64,000 nucleotides of DNA. Source: Lunularia cruciata. Its lineage: Eukaryota > Streptophyta > Marchantiopsida > Lunulariales > Lunulariaceae. Made by a program: the position numbers and the translations under genes. The notes below the pieces were generated by a model. The model ran no database searches. It worked only from the letters and a program-made list of their open reading frames with translations, and was not told the DNA's origin. This document shows, piece after piece, positions 45,301-56,990 of the stretch. The stretch spans positions 36,499,034-36,563,033 of the forward strand of contig OX419762.1 in NCBI GenBank assembly GCA_948567375.1. The letters run 5' to 3'. Position 1 is the first letter of the stretch. Each line of letters opens with the position of its first letter.

Positions 45301-46440
45301 ACACCAAACACTTATTAAACAATTCATCACGTTAAATTCCTGTTCCCGGCGGGAGACCAAATAGACACACGGCCAAGGTGGAAACACAGGGATTCCATCT
45401 GTGCCGATATACAATACGAAGTTGGCGAGCTGGAGGTCCATTGGTCTTCTACGTAAAACTGCATGCCAGTCGACAGATACCGACAGAAGCTGGTAACCCC
45501 ACTCGCATAGTACCGCCCAGGGATATCTGAATCGGACCAATCCAGCTGCCCTGGAGTTTCACCGGCGTCTATTGAGCTTCCAGCTCCTTGACTCGACTAG
45601 CTATCAACCACGTGTCCTTCCCTCCACGCCCTCCAAGCGCGTCGACAAAGTCACCATGGTCGCCCCCAAGACGGTGGATATGCTCCTTACCGGACATACA
45701 TACGAATGACGCTTTGCATAAGAGGTGCTACATTTAAGCTGGATGTCCCTGAATCGTGTCCGTTAGCTCTGTATCCAAAGAATTTGCAACGGAGGATCAC
45801 GTACAGAAGTACGTGATCCTTCAGTACGACACTATCATGTAAAGTCAATGATTGGATATACGTCTACGGACTGCACGCACGGAAGGAGTGCTAATAACTT
45901 TCATCAGAGATGGATCTAACAATACCCCCAACTTTTGCACTCCGACTTAACAGCAACCCGAGTTGGCAGAAAGACTGAAGAATAACCCATGGTTTGACGC
46001 AGACTTAGTCAGTCCGCGATGAGTACTTAAATTCCCAAACATTTAGATTTTGCTCTTGTAAATATTCATTATAATATGAAGTACTTCAGGTAGAACATGG
46101 TAATTCTTTTTCCGATGCACGAGGATTCTTTGAATTGTCTTCCTTAAATTGTCGTTCAGAAACAGTGAATTCTAAAGAGTTCACCTTTAACTCACAGAGA
46201 CCTTACTCCAAATATCGAGGGATTCCAAAATTCCAAAAATCGCCCGCACATCCCCAGGGAATATTTTCTCTATTTTGTTTCGAATTGATCGTTCAAAAGC
46301 ATGAAATTTTGGAGAATTCATCCGCTCGACGACTGCTTAACCTGCACATCGAACGATGTCAATTGTTTCCCGTACCCAAGTGGTTTGATTAGATTATTTT
46401 ACCATGTTGAGTACTCATTTGTATATTAGATTGTTTATAG
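39310..46440. other. Long stretch without recognised genes
   Basis: 7 kb, mostly AT-rich, particularly 41700-44500. Features seen: an ATT microsatellite at about 41068-41088, an ATGATGA repeat at about 43107-43133, and balanced-composition islands at 40050-40400, 41230-41620 and 45200-46000. In the islands short minus-strand frames exist (for example 45202-45540 and 41392-41607), but they match no family I know. The second contains, in another frame, a Gly/Tyr-rich piece (TAGYTSGKLSGIVGG) that could be an old exon. Confidence 0.45.
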
Positions 46441-46449
46441 ATTATATGA

Positions 46450-46620
46450 CTTGCATAGCTATAGCTATGATATATTAGGTGTAATAGGTAACTTTTCATA
46501 GCAATACTATTGGAGCTTAGTTCAATTTTACCCTTATATGTTTCATTTTTGTACGGTTTTTGAGAATCCTCTTATACTTCTTGTTATTCTATATTATCGC
46601 CTTTTTTTATTTATATCAAT
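46450..46620 (+). mobile_element. Tail fragment of the RLE-type LINE family
   Basis: Decayed and AT-shifted: TTGCATAGCTATAGCTATGA, TATTAGGTGTAATAGG, ATTGGAGCTTAGTTCAATTT (hairpin unit), then TTTGTACGGTTTTTGAG and ATTATCGCC with a T-run. It directly abuts the LTR-like repeat that follows. Confidence 0.6.
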
Positions 46621-46624
46621 GTAT

Positions 46625-47339
46625 TATAATACCAAGAGTTAACCATATGATCTAGATATGAAATTTGGTTTGGTAACATCTAGAATGATATTATACATGA
46701 TAATTAAAATAGATAAGATAAAAATATCACCAAAAAAATACTTCTATTAATAGAGTAGAAATCAAAATAGACTTGAAAACCTTAGAACCAATAGCTAGAT
46801 ATATGATTTAAAAGTGAGAATTGGTTTGGTAATATCTGGAAGAATGTTACACATATGGACTAAACAGATTAGAAAGAGGTATCACCAAAAGGAGACTTTT
46901 AATAATAGAGTAGGAACCCAAATATGCCTGAAATCTTTGGAGGCAATTTTGGATGCCTAAACGGATGAATTAGGCCTCAAAAATGTATAACTTCTCCCTT
47001 CCAAATACTTTGGTTTGTCTCATTGAGATCTTTCCAACGGTACCTTACTCATATGATTCTGAGACTCCTACATGAAGATTCACTAAAAGATTCCTTTTGG
47101 TCAAAGTTTGTTTGACCAACCAGATAGGACCTAGACCAACATATCACCCATCCAAGTAAGTAATCCAAGTGTGTAGCTTGCTGACATGTCACCTATCTGT
47201 GTGCCTAATCCTATGGTGGAGTTTCCTTGGAGTAGATCCTCTTTGTCTATATAATAAAGAGAAGGTGCTCCTTTGGGGCACCGAATGTTGAGTGTGCAAT
47301 TTGTGTTTCTCTCTCTTCTCTTGTCTTTGGAGTATTACA
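46625..47339 (-). repeat. Third copy of the solo-LTR-like repeat
   Basis: On the minus strand it runs TGTAATACTCCAAAG … GGTATTATA. It matches 19604-20207 over its length: CACACTCAACATTCGGTGCC, CAAAGGAGCACCTTCTCTTT, TTGGTCAAAC, GTACCGTTGGAAAGATCTCA, TTTGAGGCCTAATTCATCCG. It is about 110 bp longer because an internal ~155-bp block is duplicated (46640-46785 and 46795-46940). Confidence 0.75.
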
Positions 47340-48690
47340 CATATATAGATTTCAAGGTGCCAATTTTAGGAGGTGAGAATTGTGCGGCGCTGCGCAAAGA
47401 AACCGAGGTAGAGCAAATTTGAAACAGATGGAGATTATATGTATTTTGATTCTTGGCAATTTTCATATATATAAACAAAAAGGATAAAGGAGTACATGGC
47501 ACAAACAAGTGCAAAAGGAAAGAAGAGTGCAAGACCCAATAGTCACAAACTACCAAAAACAAAGACAAATACCAATAGAGCCCAAAGGAACCCAAGGAAA
47601 AAGTAGTCCAACAACAAGCACCAAAGAAAACAAGGAAGAGGTGGTCTACTCCTAAATTGTGTGGTAGAGGTCCTCCAAGTTATGTTTGGTAAGTGGAGGG
47701 AGGACCTTAGCCATGCTCGGTGTACCTATTGCAATTGCTCACTGATGAAGAATCCAATGCTTGAGAGCATTACAAAGCATTACACTGTTGCTAATAGGAT
47801 GTGACCATGGCTAGAGAGACAGCCAGTGCCTCTCTCCTCTACAAAGAACATCGTGTTGCATCCTTGAGGAGACCATCAACATGGTGAGGTATGCACCCAA
47901 AAATCTCAATCACTTGAGGGACAAAGGTATCAAAGATGATAGTCAAGTTGTGTAGTGGTACTCCTTGCCCATAAAGACAATGGTTGTCATAGCTCCCACG
48001 TGTAGTGGGGTTCGGTGCCACCACCACATCATGTAAGGTGCGGTAATCATACGTGAGAGTAAATACATTTTCTTGCACCCAATGAGGATAGGTGGTCTTG
48101 GTAGATCTAACCATCTCTCAATCTGAATCTAGGTCTATGTAGCTCATAATAACTGATTAATTTGGTTGATATTCAAATTGCTCGGATCTCTAACAATTAA
48201 GAGGATATGTTTCAAGAAAAATACAGTTCAACTTGAAGTGGATGGAGAATTGCTCCAAATATTAGTGAAGTGCACCTCAAAGTAATATAGATTATTCTTT
48301 GTCAATGATTTCTTTGTTTTGTCATGACAAATTTCAGTTTACATATAGTTGGTTTTATGTCAAGTAAGTATGGGTGTATTGGTATCACTAGTTGTAGAAA
48401 ATTTTGGAAAAAATATGAATATAAAAAGATTTTGATTGTCTTAGTAACTATTTTATTTTGAGATTTGATGTTACTTTTTTCATATTATGATTCTATTAGT
48501 ACTTAACTTGAAATTTATTTTAAAAAACAGAAATTACAAAATTTATGATTTTGAGAAACTAAAATTTTAATCATACAAGTGATGCAATATGAGTGGGTTG
48601 TAATTCTAAAAGTATGGAAAAACATAAGATGAAGTATCTTGTGTTATTATCATTAAATTTTTATTAGTTGTGGTTTCATTTATTACATGG
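47340..48690. other. No recognised gene
   Basis: A minus-strand frame of 91 codons (47839-48114; …LYGQGVPLHNLTIIFDTFVP…CIPHHVDGLL…) has coding-like composition but no family I recognise. After 48150 the sequence is AT-rich without structure. Confidence 0.35.
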
Positions 48691-48699
48691 GACCACTTA

Positions 48700-50940
48700 G
48701 AGCAGTCCAAATACCCCATGCTTGGTGTATTGCAGATTCTTTACCTTACCATATAGGAAAGATGCATAAGATTATGATTTTATTAATTGGAATACTCATG
48801 TGAGGTTGGTGACCTCATCAATATCTTGATATTTGAGATTATACATGTTATATTGATTTTTCAATGACTTTTACAAGTATACCAATTGAATTGTAGTGTA
48901 ATTAGCATCCTATGTGGGTTATTTTTTGGAGTCTCTTGAGACTAGTTTCCATATCCACAATTTTTCTATAAGCTTCCTTTTCTTCTTATTATTTTTGTGT
49001 GGTCTATATGGTTCCTTTTTTTTCTCTTTGTTTATAACATTGCTTATCACAAGGTACTCATCATTCTTCATCAATCACATTACCATCACAAAACAACCAA
49101 GTCTCCTAGAGAAACTTTTATTCACCATAGCTTATTTTTAGCTCTCTTGTTTATTACTTTTTCCATCCTAGGTTGTATCTTTTCTTCCTTGATGAGTGAT
49201 ACACCCATTACTGGCCTTGTACACCAGATTAAGCAAAACTTTGACCACTTGAGTACTAAGCTTACTTTTATAGGCTTAAAAATAAAGTTGCCAAAGTTTA
49301 GAGCATATTCTACTTTAAATGTTTATATAAATATTCAAGAATATCACATTTAGAAATAGCTCATGCATTCTAAAAGTGCTAGTAGTGTTTCAAGATTATA
49401 GTATGCTTTTTGGATGTCATCTAGCAGAAAATATTCTTTAAGTGGATGACTTTTGTCTATTATGATATCCATAAGTGATATTTGATATACTCTCGTCTAG
49501 TGTTGCTCATTGATTGATCTATCTACTTTGTGGATTCACTCTTGTACAATCTTTCCATCATATTTAAGATCATTTGATAGGATAAGTATGGAAGTCTTTG
49601 GTGATATCATTAGAATAAACATTTTAAGTGTGTGATAAAGGACAAATAGCACAGAGATAAATATCTCTCTTAATCTTATGTGGAAGTGTAAGCCTAATAT
49701 TTATAGATGAGATGACTTTTGTAATACTTTTGGGTAGTTTTATATTGTACAACTACCCAAAGTACCAAGTACCCAAGTAGTTGTATATTGTTATTTCCTT
49801 TGTTTTCCTCCTATTTTGTGCTTGTTGATAAATAATCTTGGAGACATGTGATTGAGATGGAGTAGATATTTTTTTCCATATATAATGGAGACAATTAAGA
49901 TTACTTTCCATCTTTTATCTCTTTATCTTTTAAGTGGATTAAATTTTTGTACTTTCTTGCTTTGACAAGAGTGTAAGTTCATGGATCTTAGCTTTACTTT
50001 ACATTTGGGAATTCAAACTTTCACCAATTACTTTCTCTATATTGACAATATGTTTTGCTTAGGTTGTTTCATTCATTTTCCTTTTCATGCTCTCTTATGC
50101 TTGTAGTAGTATCTTAGATGCAATAGGGATTCATATGACTTGTTGTGTCTAGTAAGAAAGAGGATAACTACCCATGATATTGAGGGAGATATAGTGTTTG
50201 TCATAGCATGATAGACCGGATACTACACTTGAAGAAAGTATTGGGATGGTTTTCAAACAACACACTTTAAGACAAAATTTTATTAAATCCAAGATGATAA
50301 GGTACATTGGTAGATATTGTTATAGATCCCACATGTAATATAGTTTTGAAGAGGATGATCACATGATCCTAAATGGCAAAGAGTAGAATTGCAACAACAA
50401 AGATCTCAAAATATAAGAGTATGCAACGAGTTTGCTAATTTGATTATCTAGTTAACTTATATGAAGCTATGAATATGGTGTTTGAAACATTTGTAAATGA
50501 TTATATCACAAGATTGTTATACTCTAGAACAAGGAATTTCACTTTCACTTTCACTTTCTTATTTGGTAGTTAATTTTAGATATTGTGTGTCTATTGCTCT
50601 ACAAAGACATTATAATCGATAGTAGAATAATCACATTAGGTACAAAGACATTATATTCCATAGTAGAATAATCACATTAGGTACAAAGACATTATATTCC
50701 ATAGTAGAATAATCACATTAGGTGATAGTTCTATAGATGCTGCAAAGTGCAGATCATAACTTTGATCTTGCATAACTTTGACTTTTTTAATGTATAACAG
50801 GAATAGTTTTCTTATTCATCCAATACCATTGGGACTTAGTACTTCTTCTTAACCCAACTTCTTAATTTTATCCTTGTATAGCTTAATGGGATCTTTCTAT
50901 CCTTCCTGTTATCTTATTTATATTTTTTATTCACCAATTT
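48700..50940 (+). mobile_element. Second RLE-type LINE copy, internally deleted and AT-shifted
   Basis: It is colinear with the copy at 16640-20572. Zinc-finger segment at about 48712-48780 (HIGKMHK, with the His that copy 1 lost). A flank at 48915-48970. Then a jump of about 1 kb to the RT (49170-49350: SDTPITGLVHQIKQNFDHLS versus DDTHIVGLVDQIRQVFDHLT). Endonuclease pieces follow at 50055-50210 (FCLGCFIHF, RITTHDIEGDIVF) and 50300-50420 (LVDIVIDPT, KISKYKSMQ), then 3' UTR and tail to 50940 (GCTTAATGGGATCTTTCTATCC). The catalytic DD is SD. Differences from copy 1 are mostly C-to-T and G-to-A. Confidence 0.75.
50601..50721 (+). repeat. Three tandem 41-bp units
   Basis: Units start at 50601, 50642 and 50683 (ACAAAGACATTATATTCCAT, then AGTAGAATAATCACATTAGG). 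They are nearly identical and lie within the 3' UTR of the LINE copy, where copy 1 has a single unit, so they expanded after insertion. Confidence 0.9.
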
Positions 50941-53125
50941 TTGTTTATCAATTCATTATTTCATTTGGATGCTAGAATATAAAGTTCTAATCAGTATAAG
51001 TGTTATTATAGACGTACTTAAGTCAAGGTTAAGAGCAATGCTTTAAAAAACACTCAAAATAATCACACCTTAGCAACACAAACACAATATTCCAAATTAG
51101 ATGTTATCTTATCACACAGCACAAAAGATGCATAGTATTCTATCATAATATAAATTTTATTTAATGTAATTTTATATTACAAAGAATGAAAATATAGTTT
51201 CGTACTCCTTTGTCTGCTAACATAGTTTGAAATAAAATTGTAAGAAATTTAGTGTACGGAGGAGCCTTGCTTCAAAGCTTTTGCTTCAAAGTTATATCCT
51301 CGAAGAAAAAGAAATCTTTTAGGCTTTGTACCAATTACTGGTTTATTAGATCTATTCTAAGCATGAAATAGGATCGGTATTAAGAGAAGTCTTCCATAGG
51401 TTGGATTTAGAGAACTTGTAGAAAAGATAGCAAAAACAAATTCTATTTGTGTAATTTATAAGCACTCTATGATAAAGATTCAGAAAATAATTATCCTCTA
51501 AAATTTAAAAATTACTTATGAGGGTAATGTTCTATGATCTTTTGATAAATTATTTCATTTGCATAATTTTTCTATTTCTTTTATTATGTATATATTTTGT
51601 AAATGTATCTATGTAAAGGAAAATAATTCATTTTTTTGTACTCTATGCAAGAACTAATGAATAATAAAAGATTTCTTGCATTATGCATAAAAATGGAATT
51701 AGAAAAAGAATTTCCTAAACGTTTTAGAAAATAACGAACAGAATGAGAAGACACTACCAAAATTCAAAACATGTACACCTCTTAAATCTTAAATGGGTCT
51801 CTTAAACTTTGAACATATAAAAGTTATACTAGAAACAGAATAGAGGCAGATACTCTTAGCCAACGAGCGAATATATTAGTTGAAACAATTTGGATTTTCT
51901 GGGAAAACTCTAACGACCAAATTTCAGTTTGCATTCTCTTGATTTCTCGTTCTAAACAGAGAATATCCACGCTGAGCTGAATTCACACATAGCAAGTTCT
52001 CCTTTCCGTGAATTCACGCGAGGGCAAGATCGGCCCCGGTTCCCCCCTTCTCCCTGTGAAACTCTAACGGCCACCGAGGTCCCGTCGGACGGTCCCATCG
52101 GGCTAATACAGCACGACGACGGGTATATTTTAATATACGTTCACAACACCACCCCACCGCAGGTTTACTCACTACAGTACCAGCGTTTGGAATGACTGAG
52201 ATTGCAGAAGGCACCTGGTCAGCATGAGAAGATTGGGTAGCCGTCCTACGGTCGCCAGGTGTCTGACGCCTACGTGTCCACCATAGTATTGGTTCCAGTG
52301 TCTCTTGGTCTTATACTATCCTGATACATACACCTCTCTGTATCTCCGATTGTTTGGAACTGTCAATTGTATGTTTTCATTGTTGATTCGAGAGATAAAT
52401 CTTGAGGTAAACTAGGGAATGAAAGAAACTTTGCCTTTCCCAGTTGAAACTTTTCAGTGACATATTTTCATTTTTCATTCATGAGGCTTAGCTCGGAGTT
52501 CATCAGGAACTCCAGTGAAAATTTGACTTCATTCTTGATCTACTTATGTCTTAATGCTATGGAACCGAGCCACTGACTATGTTGATATGAATTGTGACTC
52601 ATGGTAATGAAGTAGGTCATACTATTTAGCTTATGATCCAAAAAATCTGGAACATGAAAGCAAAGAGGTGAAATGATCGACAGCGAGGGAGAATTTGGGC
52701 AGATTTTGAATTTGGGAACTTTGCTTCGACTAGAAGAGATGTGTAATTTATTTGCCCGATCCACTCCTCAAATTCTCGCATGATCAAAACTCCCCTAATA
52801 CAAGAGATTTTATCTTATTCCCTCCAAATTCTCACTTTTGTGAGCAAGGTAGAGGTTAATCTGATTTGTTTTTGTTAGTTTTTTATTCTTGGACATGGGA
52901 AGTTTCAATGAAAAAGTAAAATTTGGTTAGTGGAAGGCAAGAAGTATGGAAGAGTGCATTCATGGGTGTGAGTGGAGAAAAGAAGTAACTGCACCGGCTT
53001 AGGAAATGAAAATTCAAGATTCGAGACCAATGGCTATGGAATGCACTCACCCCCAACCACTTAATACGGGGGGTTCCATTCCCATTAGCAAGTTCACATC
53101 CTCATAGGATAGTTTAATTATAGGA
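50941..53125. other. No recognised gene
   Basis: AT-rich except for a GC-rich island at about 51990-52330 that contains an open minus-strand frame of 66 codons without recognisable domain. I see no repeat or RNA gene. Confidence 0.4.
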
Positions 53126-53132
53126 TCTTGCT

Positions 53133-53465
53133 TTGCATGATATATATAATATTGAGCATTTTATAGTACTTGCTTCTACCATCGCATATTTAAATTGTAC
53201 GTATTCTCCCAAGAAGTCTTGTTGCACCTTGCATTCTCAATTTTCAGATTTAAATCCTCAACATTCTCACAAGAGATCTTGCTTTGCCTTGCATTCTCAT
53301 GTATTAAAATTTCAAGCTCTTCTTGCCATGGTTTCCTCAAGCCCATTGTATGGCCTTTCTTTTGAAGGTGTCAAATTGAAATCTATTGGTGTGAAATCCA
53401 AAGGAGGTGAAGACAATAGCTTTAGAATGATATCTCACTATTATAGTCAAATCTTGGGTTGCTAG
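53133..53465 (+). CDS. Unrecognised ORF
   Basis: 110 codons. The first half comes from two similar DNA units (GAAGTCTTGTTGCACCTTGC / GAGATCTTGCTTTGCCTTGC, each followed by ATTCTCA). The second half reads YGLSFEGVKLKSIGVKSKGG. No family recognised. Broken frames continue to 53590 in the same direction, so it may be transposon-derived. Confidence 0.25.
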   Translation: MHDIYNIEHFIVLASTIAYLNCTYSPKKSCCTLHSQFSDLNPQHSHKRSCFALHSHVLKFQALLAMVSSSPLYGLSFEGVKLKSIGVKSKGGEDNSFRMISHYYSQILGC

Positions 53466-54435
53466 AAGACTCTAATCATTTCAAGAAAATACTTGGAGGG
53501 AATAGTAAGAAACATGTGCAAAAGAGCACTACATTATATGGCCACTAAAAGCTTGGGAGAGGTTTTCTGGAATCTATGACAGTAGATAGATTGCAAAAGA
53601 AGTGGGCTTGATATATGGCTTCTTCTACGTCTGCCGGAAATGGAAAGATAAAATGCACAAGAGAAGTGCTCAATCAAAAAGAAATCAAGCAAGGATGGAA
53701 AACCATTAATGATAAACTAAATCATCAATGTCCACATTATTCAAGAATGGATCTTATGTTTGGTTCTAGAGCTAACATTGCTTCACCCGCACTAGTATCC
53801 TTATGAGTTGAAAATAAATTTTGGAGGATATGGGATCTTGTGTTATGTTTGAATTTCTATCTGAGGATTGTTTCTACAAAATACCCATATATGGGTTATG
53901 TGGTCCTAGCATGGAGTGGTTTTCTATTCGTAGCACACATGAGAGTCATTTCTATATGTACCATTATCTCACGGTTTCAAGGAGAAGCATGTGCAAGGGC
54001 AAGAGGATGAGATCAGATCAAAGGTGCAGGAAGACAAGAGTTTACTTTCTATCAAAGGTGCAAGAGGACAAGATTTTACTTTCTATGTCAATCAAATACC
54101 TTTGAAGATGAGGAACCACTTACGAGGGAAGCCGGGAGAGAGAGAGACCATGAGGATGATATGGAAGAGGAATGGGATACAAGTGAATGAGACTCTAGAT
54201 CTGTGAAGCAAAGAAAGGTCTCTAGAGGCAAGATGCCTTCTTCTTCCACAAAGATACCGTCCATGTCAACTAGGACAAAGACACTTGCTTCAAAGACACA
54301 TTTGTCATCAATAGTCTTTGCCCAAGATCTTTCTAATATGACCGACTTAAGGAGCAAGTTTGTAGAGGCAAAATGAGAGATGCAGCTTTGGTAGAAATAA
54401 AAGCTCAAAAGGTGACCAAGATGGAGACGTTACGA

Positions 54436-54725
54436 CTCAAAGGAAAAATAGAAAAAAGAGCTTTATGTTTAGAGTTAGAGAAAAGGATAATTAAGGAGAG
54501 GACTTTATTCTGCAAGTTAGAGAAGAAGAGAACTAAAGAAAGATCTTCCAAATCCAAAAGGTTTCATTTTATGATTTTACAAATGGCTAAGGCGAGGAAG
54601 ACACTCTAAGAGATCAGAAGTATAATGAGTATCATGCCCCATCTAGATACTATTGTGGACATAGATAGTAATATCCTTTTCTCTAACTCTAAACATAAAG
54701 CTCTTTTTTCTATTTTTCCTTTGAG
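54436..54725. repeat. Perfect 54-bp inverted repeat with 182-bp loop
   Basis: Arm 54436-54489 (CTCAAAGGAAAAATAGAAAA … GAGAAAAGGATA) is exactly repeated in reverse complement at 54672-54725. The arm codes for part of the Lys/Glu-rich helix on the plus strand. Confidence 0.95.
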
Positions 54726-54768
54726 GTGTAGTAGATGTAGCAATACTCTTGTGGACATAGATAGTAAT
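54647..54768 (+). repeat. 26-bp direct repeats bracketing the inverted arm
   Basis: ATACTATTGTGGACATAGAT at 54647 and ATACTCTTGTGGACATAGAT at 54743, both continuing AGTAAT (one mismatch in 26). They enclose the inverted copy at 54672-54725. Confidence 0.9.
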
Positions 54769-54830
54769 CCTATTGACAATTCAAGTAATGATAGCAATAG
54801 TGGTGTGCCCTAGGAAATGCTTGGCCAAAA

Positions 54831-55595
54831 CAATTCATTGTCATTCTCTATTCACTATCATTGTCTCTTGTGAGTTCCATGATTGTTTTGCATTTTCTAT
54901 CGATATAAAGTACTTCATTTTCACATTTACACACTATAATGTTAAGCATGTTATGAGTTGGTTGTATAATGGATGTGAATTTGGGTCAGTTCTGAGTGAT
55001 ACTCAAAGGGAAGCACTCAAATTAATTGATTTCACGGTAGTTTTGTGGTGGTTTAGCACTGAGACCTAGGAATTCTGCAAGTTTCCACCAAGTTTCAAAA
55101 TACAAGATCTCAATTTACCAAGTTTCATGCCAATTTTGTGATAAAGCACCTTGATTTCCCTGGTTTTGCAAGGTTATCACAATGAAGCCATCATTTTTAT
55201 CTGGTATCTTGCAGGTTTGCAAGGAGATTGTGACAAAGATCAAGTTTATCTAGTATCACACGGGTTTTGCAAGGGGATCATGACAAAGATATCAGGTTTA
55301 TTTGGTATTGTGAGGGTTTTGTGTGGATATTGTGATAAAGAGATCAGTTTCACATGGATTTAAAATATTTGTGTGGGGTATCTAAGTGCAAAAGCAAGTT
55401 TCATAGTAACAACTCATGTAAAGTGAGACAAGAGGTTTCATATTATGAAGTATACGAGTAGACTTTGGGGACAAGTCATAATGGACAAAAGGTTTCAAAT
55501 GAACTCATGCAATGATTCATATCATGAAATGTCACATGGAAAAGAGATACAAAGAGATGTATATATATAGTTTCCCCATAGGCTTGGATACAATA
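54831..55595. other. No recognised gene
   Basis: AT-rich. The stretch 55150-55370 repeats variants of TTTGCAAGG(A/G)GATTGTGACAA with a GTTTATCTGGTAT theme, a decayed ~55-bp tandem repeat. Confidence 0.4.
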
Positions 55596-55599
55596 TTGT

Positions 55600-56990
55600 T
55601 CATGTTCAAAGTTCAATATATGAGAGAGTAGAAACCATTTTGGGAACGGATTATCTAGAACTCATGAAGTGCAAATGATTGATAAGCAATATGTACATGA
55701 ATCACAATGCTAGAGTAGTGTTAAATCCCTAAGGTAGAATGCATTGAATGTAACCTACAACAAAGGCATAATTGAAACAAATTGAAAATAATAGATGACC
55801 AAGGGACTAGTAACGAACGTGAAATTGAAAGCATTTGTGCAAACAATACCAAGGAATAGGAAACGTGATGTAAGAGCCTGCTAATAAGTAGTGTGTGAAT
55901 GAAGATTAAGAACATGGTCTGGAATTGGGTAGGGTTTAGGGTTTAGGGTTTACACTGTAGATACAAGAGGTCAAAGCAAGAAGCAGTCAAAGAGCAAAGG
56001 GAAAATACTAGGGAGTAAATTACTAAGGGTATGGAGGAGTGGAACAGAACAAGAGTTCTAAGATGATGTGGTTGTAGAAACAGGTTAAAGTGTAATAGGG
56101 TAACAAGAGTGAAGCGTAAGAGGATAGGATATAAATTTTATCACAACCAATGCTATGGTCATTGGAATCCTAAGTCGCTAAAAAACTAAAGGAAGCAAAA
56201 GGCAACCATAGTAAACCTCCATGAAAACACTTGCGACTTCATCAATGCCTCACGTAGTACCAAAGTAGCTGACCAACTATCAATACTCCTTGTATTGAGT
56301 TTTGCTCAAAAACTCATGAGTGCCGAGGCAAACTAGATTGCTTCTAATAGTGAACCTTAGGGTAAGGGAAAAGCTATAACATATGAAGCTTAAAATCCAA
56401 ACAATAGGCAACAACAATAGTAAGCGTAACAACTACATGATGCAAATAAATCAGCATCCGAATAAAGAAAATGAAAATGTGATCATGAATAAGTAAGGGA
56501 CTCAAGACATACGTAGTTAAAGCCTGAAAGTAAACAAATGTTAGTGCCAAAAGCAAATAAAAACTAGTAGAAGTACTTGATGATGTAACAAATGAAGAAG
56601 GTAATAAATTAAGTGAGTGAAATCAACAAAGAAATGATAAGAAGCTAAGTCAGAAAGCACAAGAAGGAGAAAGTAGTTTGACACCCAATGAAGATAATAG
56701 GAAGCAAATCCAAGGACACAAGAAAAGGGTATATCATTTGCCATAGAAATGGGGTCAAAAGTGCACAAAGTAAAGTTGAACGAGCAACAAGCAATAGTGA
56801 AATGAAAACAATAATCCAAAGAGTGGAATAGGGAACAAGAAGGGCAGGAAGAGGTGGAAGGGGGAGTGGGATTTTTGAGAGGAATGCCTTGGGTGCTTTG
56901 AGTGGCCTCGGGTATTGTGAAGGAGAAGGGCAATGGGCAGTGTGGGACCACATGTTTATAAATAAACCAAACAGAGTACTAGTACTTGTT
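55600..56990 (-). repeat. Arm 1 of a diverged ~1.4-kb inverted repeat
   Basis: The reverse complement is colinear with 58600-60090. Shared landmarks include AACATGTGG near the outer end, GAGGCC(A/T)CT, GGCACTCATGAGTTTTTGAG, GTGGAGGTTTACTATGG, TTATATCCTATCCTCTTA, CAACCACATCATC, TTTGCTCTTTGACTG, TCTACAGTGT and TTTAACACTACTCTAGCATT. No coding capacity recognised. Probably two insertions of one non-autonomous retroelement in opposite directions. Confidence 0.7.
55929..55951 (+). repeat. Three telomere-type TTTAGGG units
   Basis: AGGGTTTAGGGTTTAGGGTTT within arm 1. The other arm lacks them at this point, reading TACAGTGTTCCTACCC. Confidence 0.85.

Larger units (their letters stand above)
53600..54830 (+). 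pseudogene. Myb/SANT-like transposon ORF remnant (Harbinger ORF1-like)
   Basis: Starts near 53615 with MASSTSAGNGKIKCTREVLN, then EIKQGWKTINDKLNHQCPHY. This resembles the shortened start of the Myb/SANT-like domain (WTxxxxxxF…GxxKxxW..IxxxFN) carried by PIF/Harbinger ORF1 and related plant genes. After several frame breaks a Lys/Glu-rich helical C-terminus follows at 54373-54609, and an Asp/Ser-rich end with a duplicated VDIDSN at 54625-54813. In the family this protein helps the transposase bind DNA and enter the nucleus. Assignment by pattern only. Confidence 0.4.

Noticed and set aside
48997-49353. A host gene of 118 codons
   Set aside because: The sequence aligns with the LINE RT at 18100-18330 and is part of the second LINE copy.
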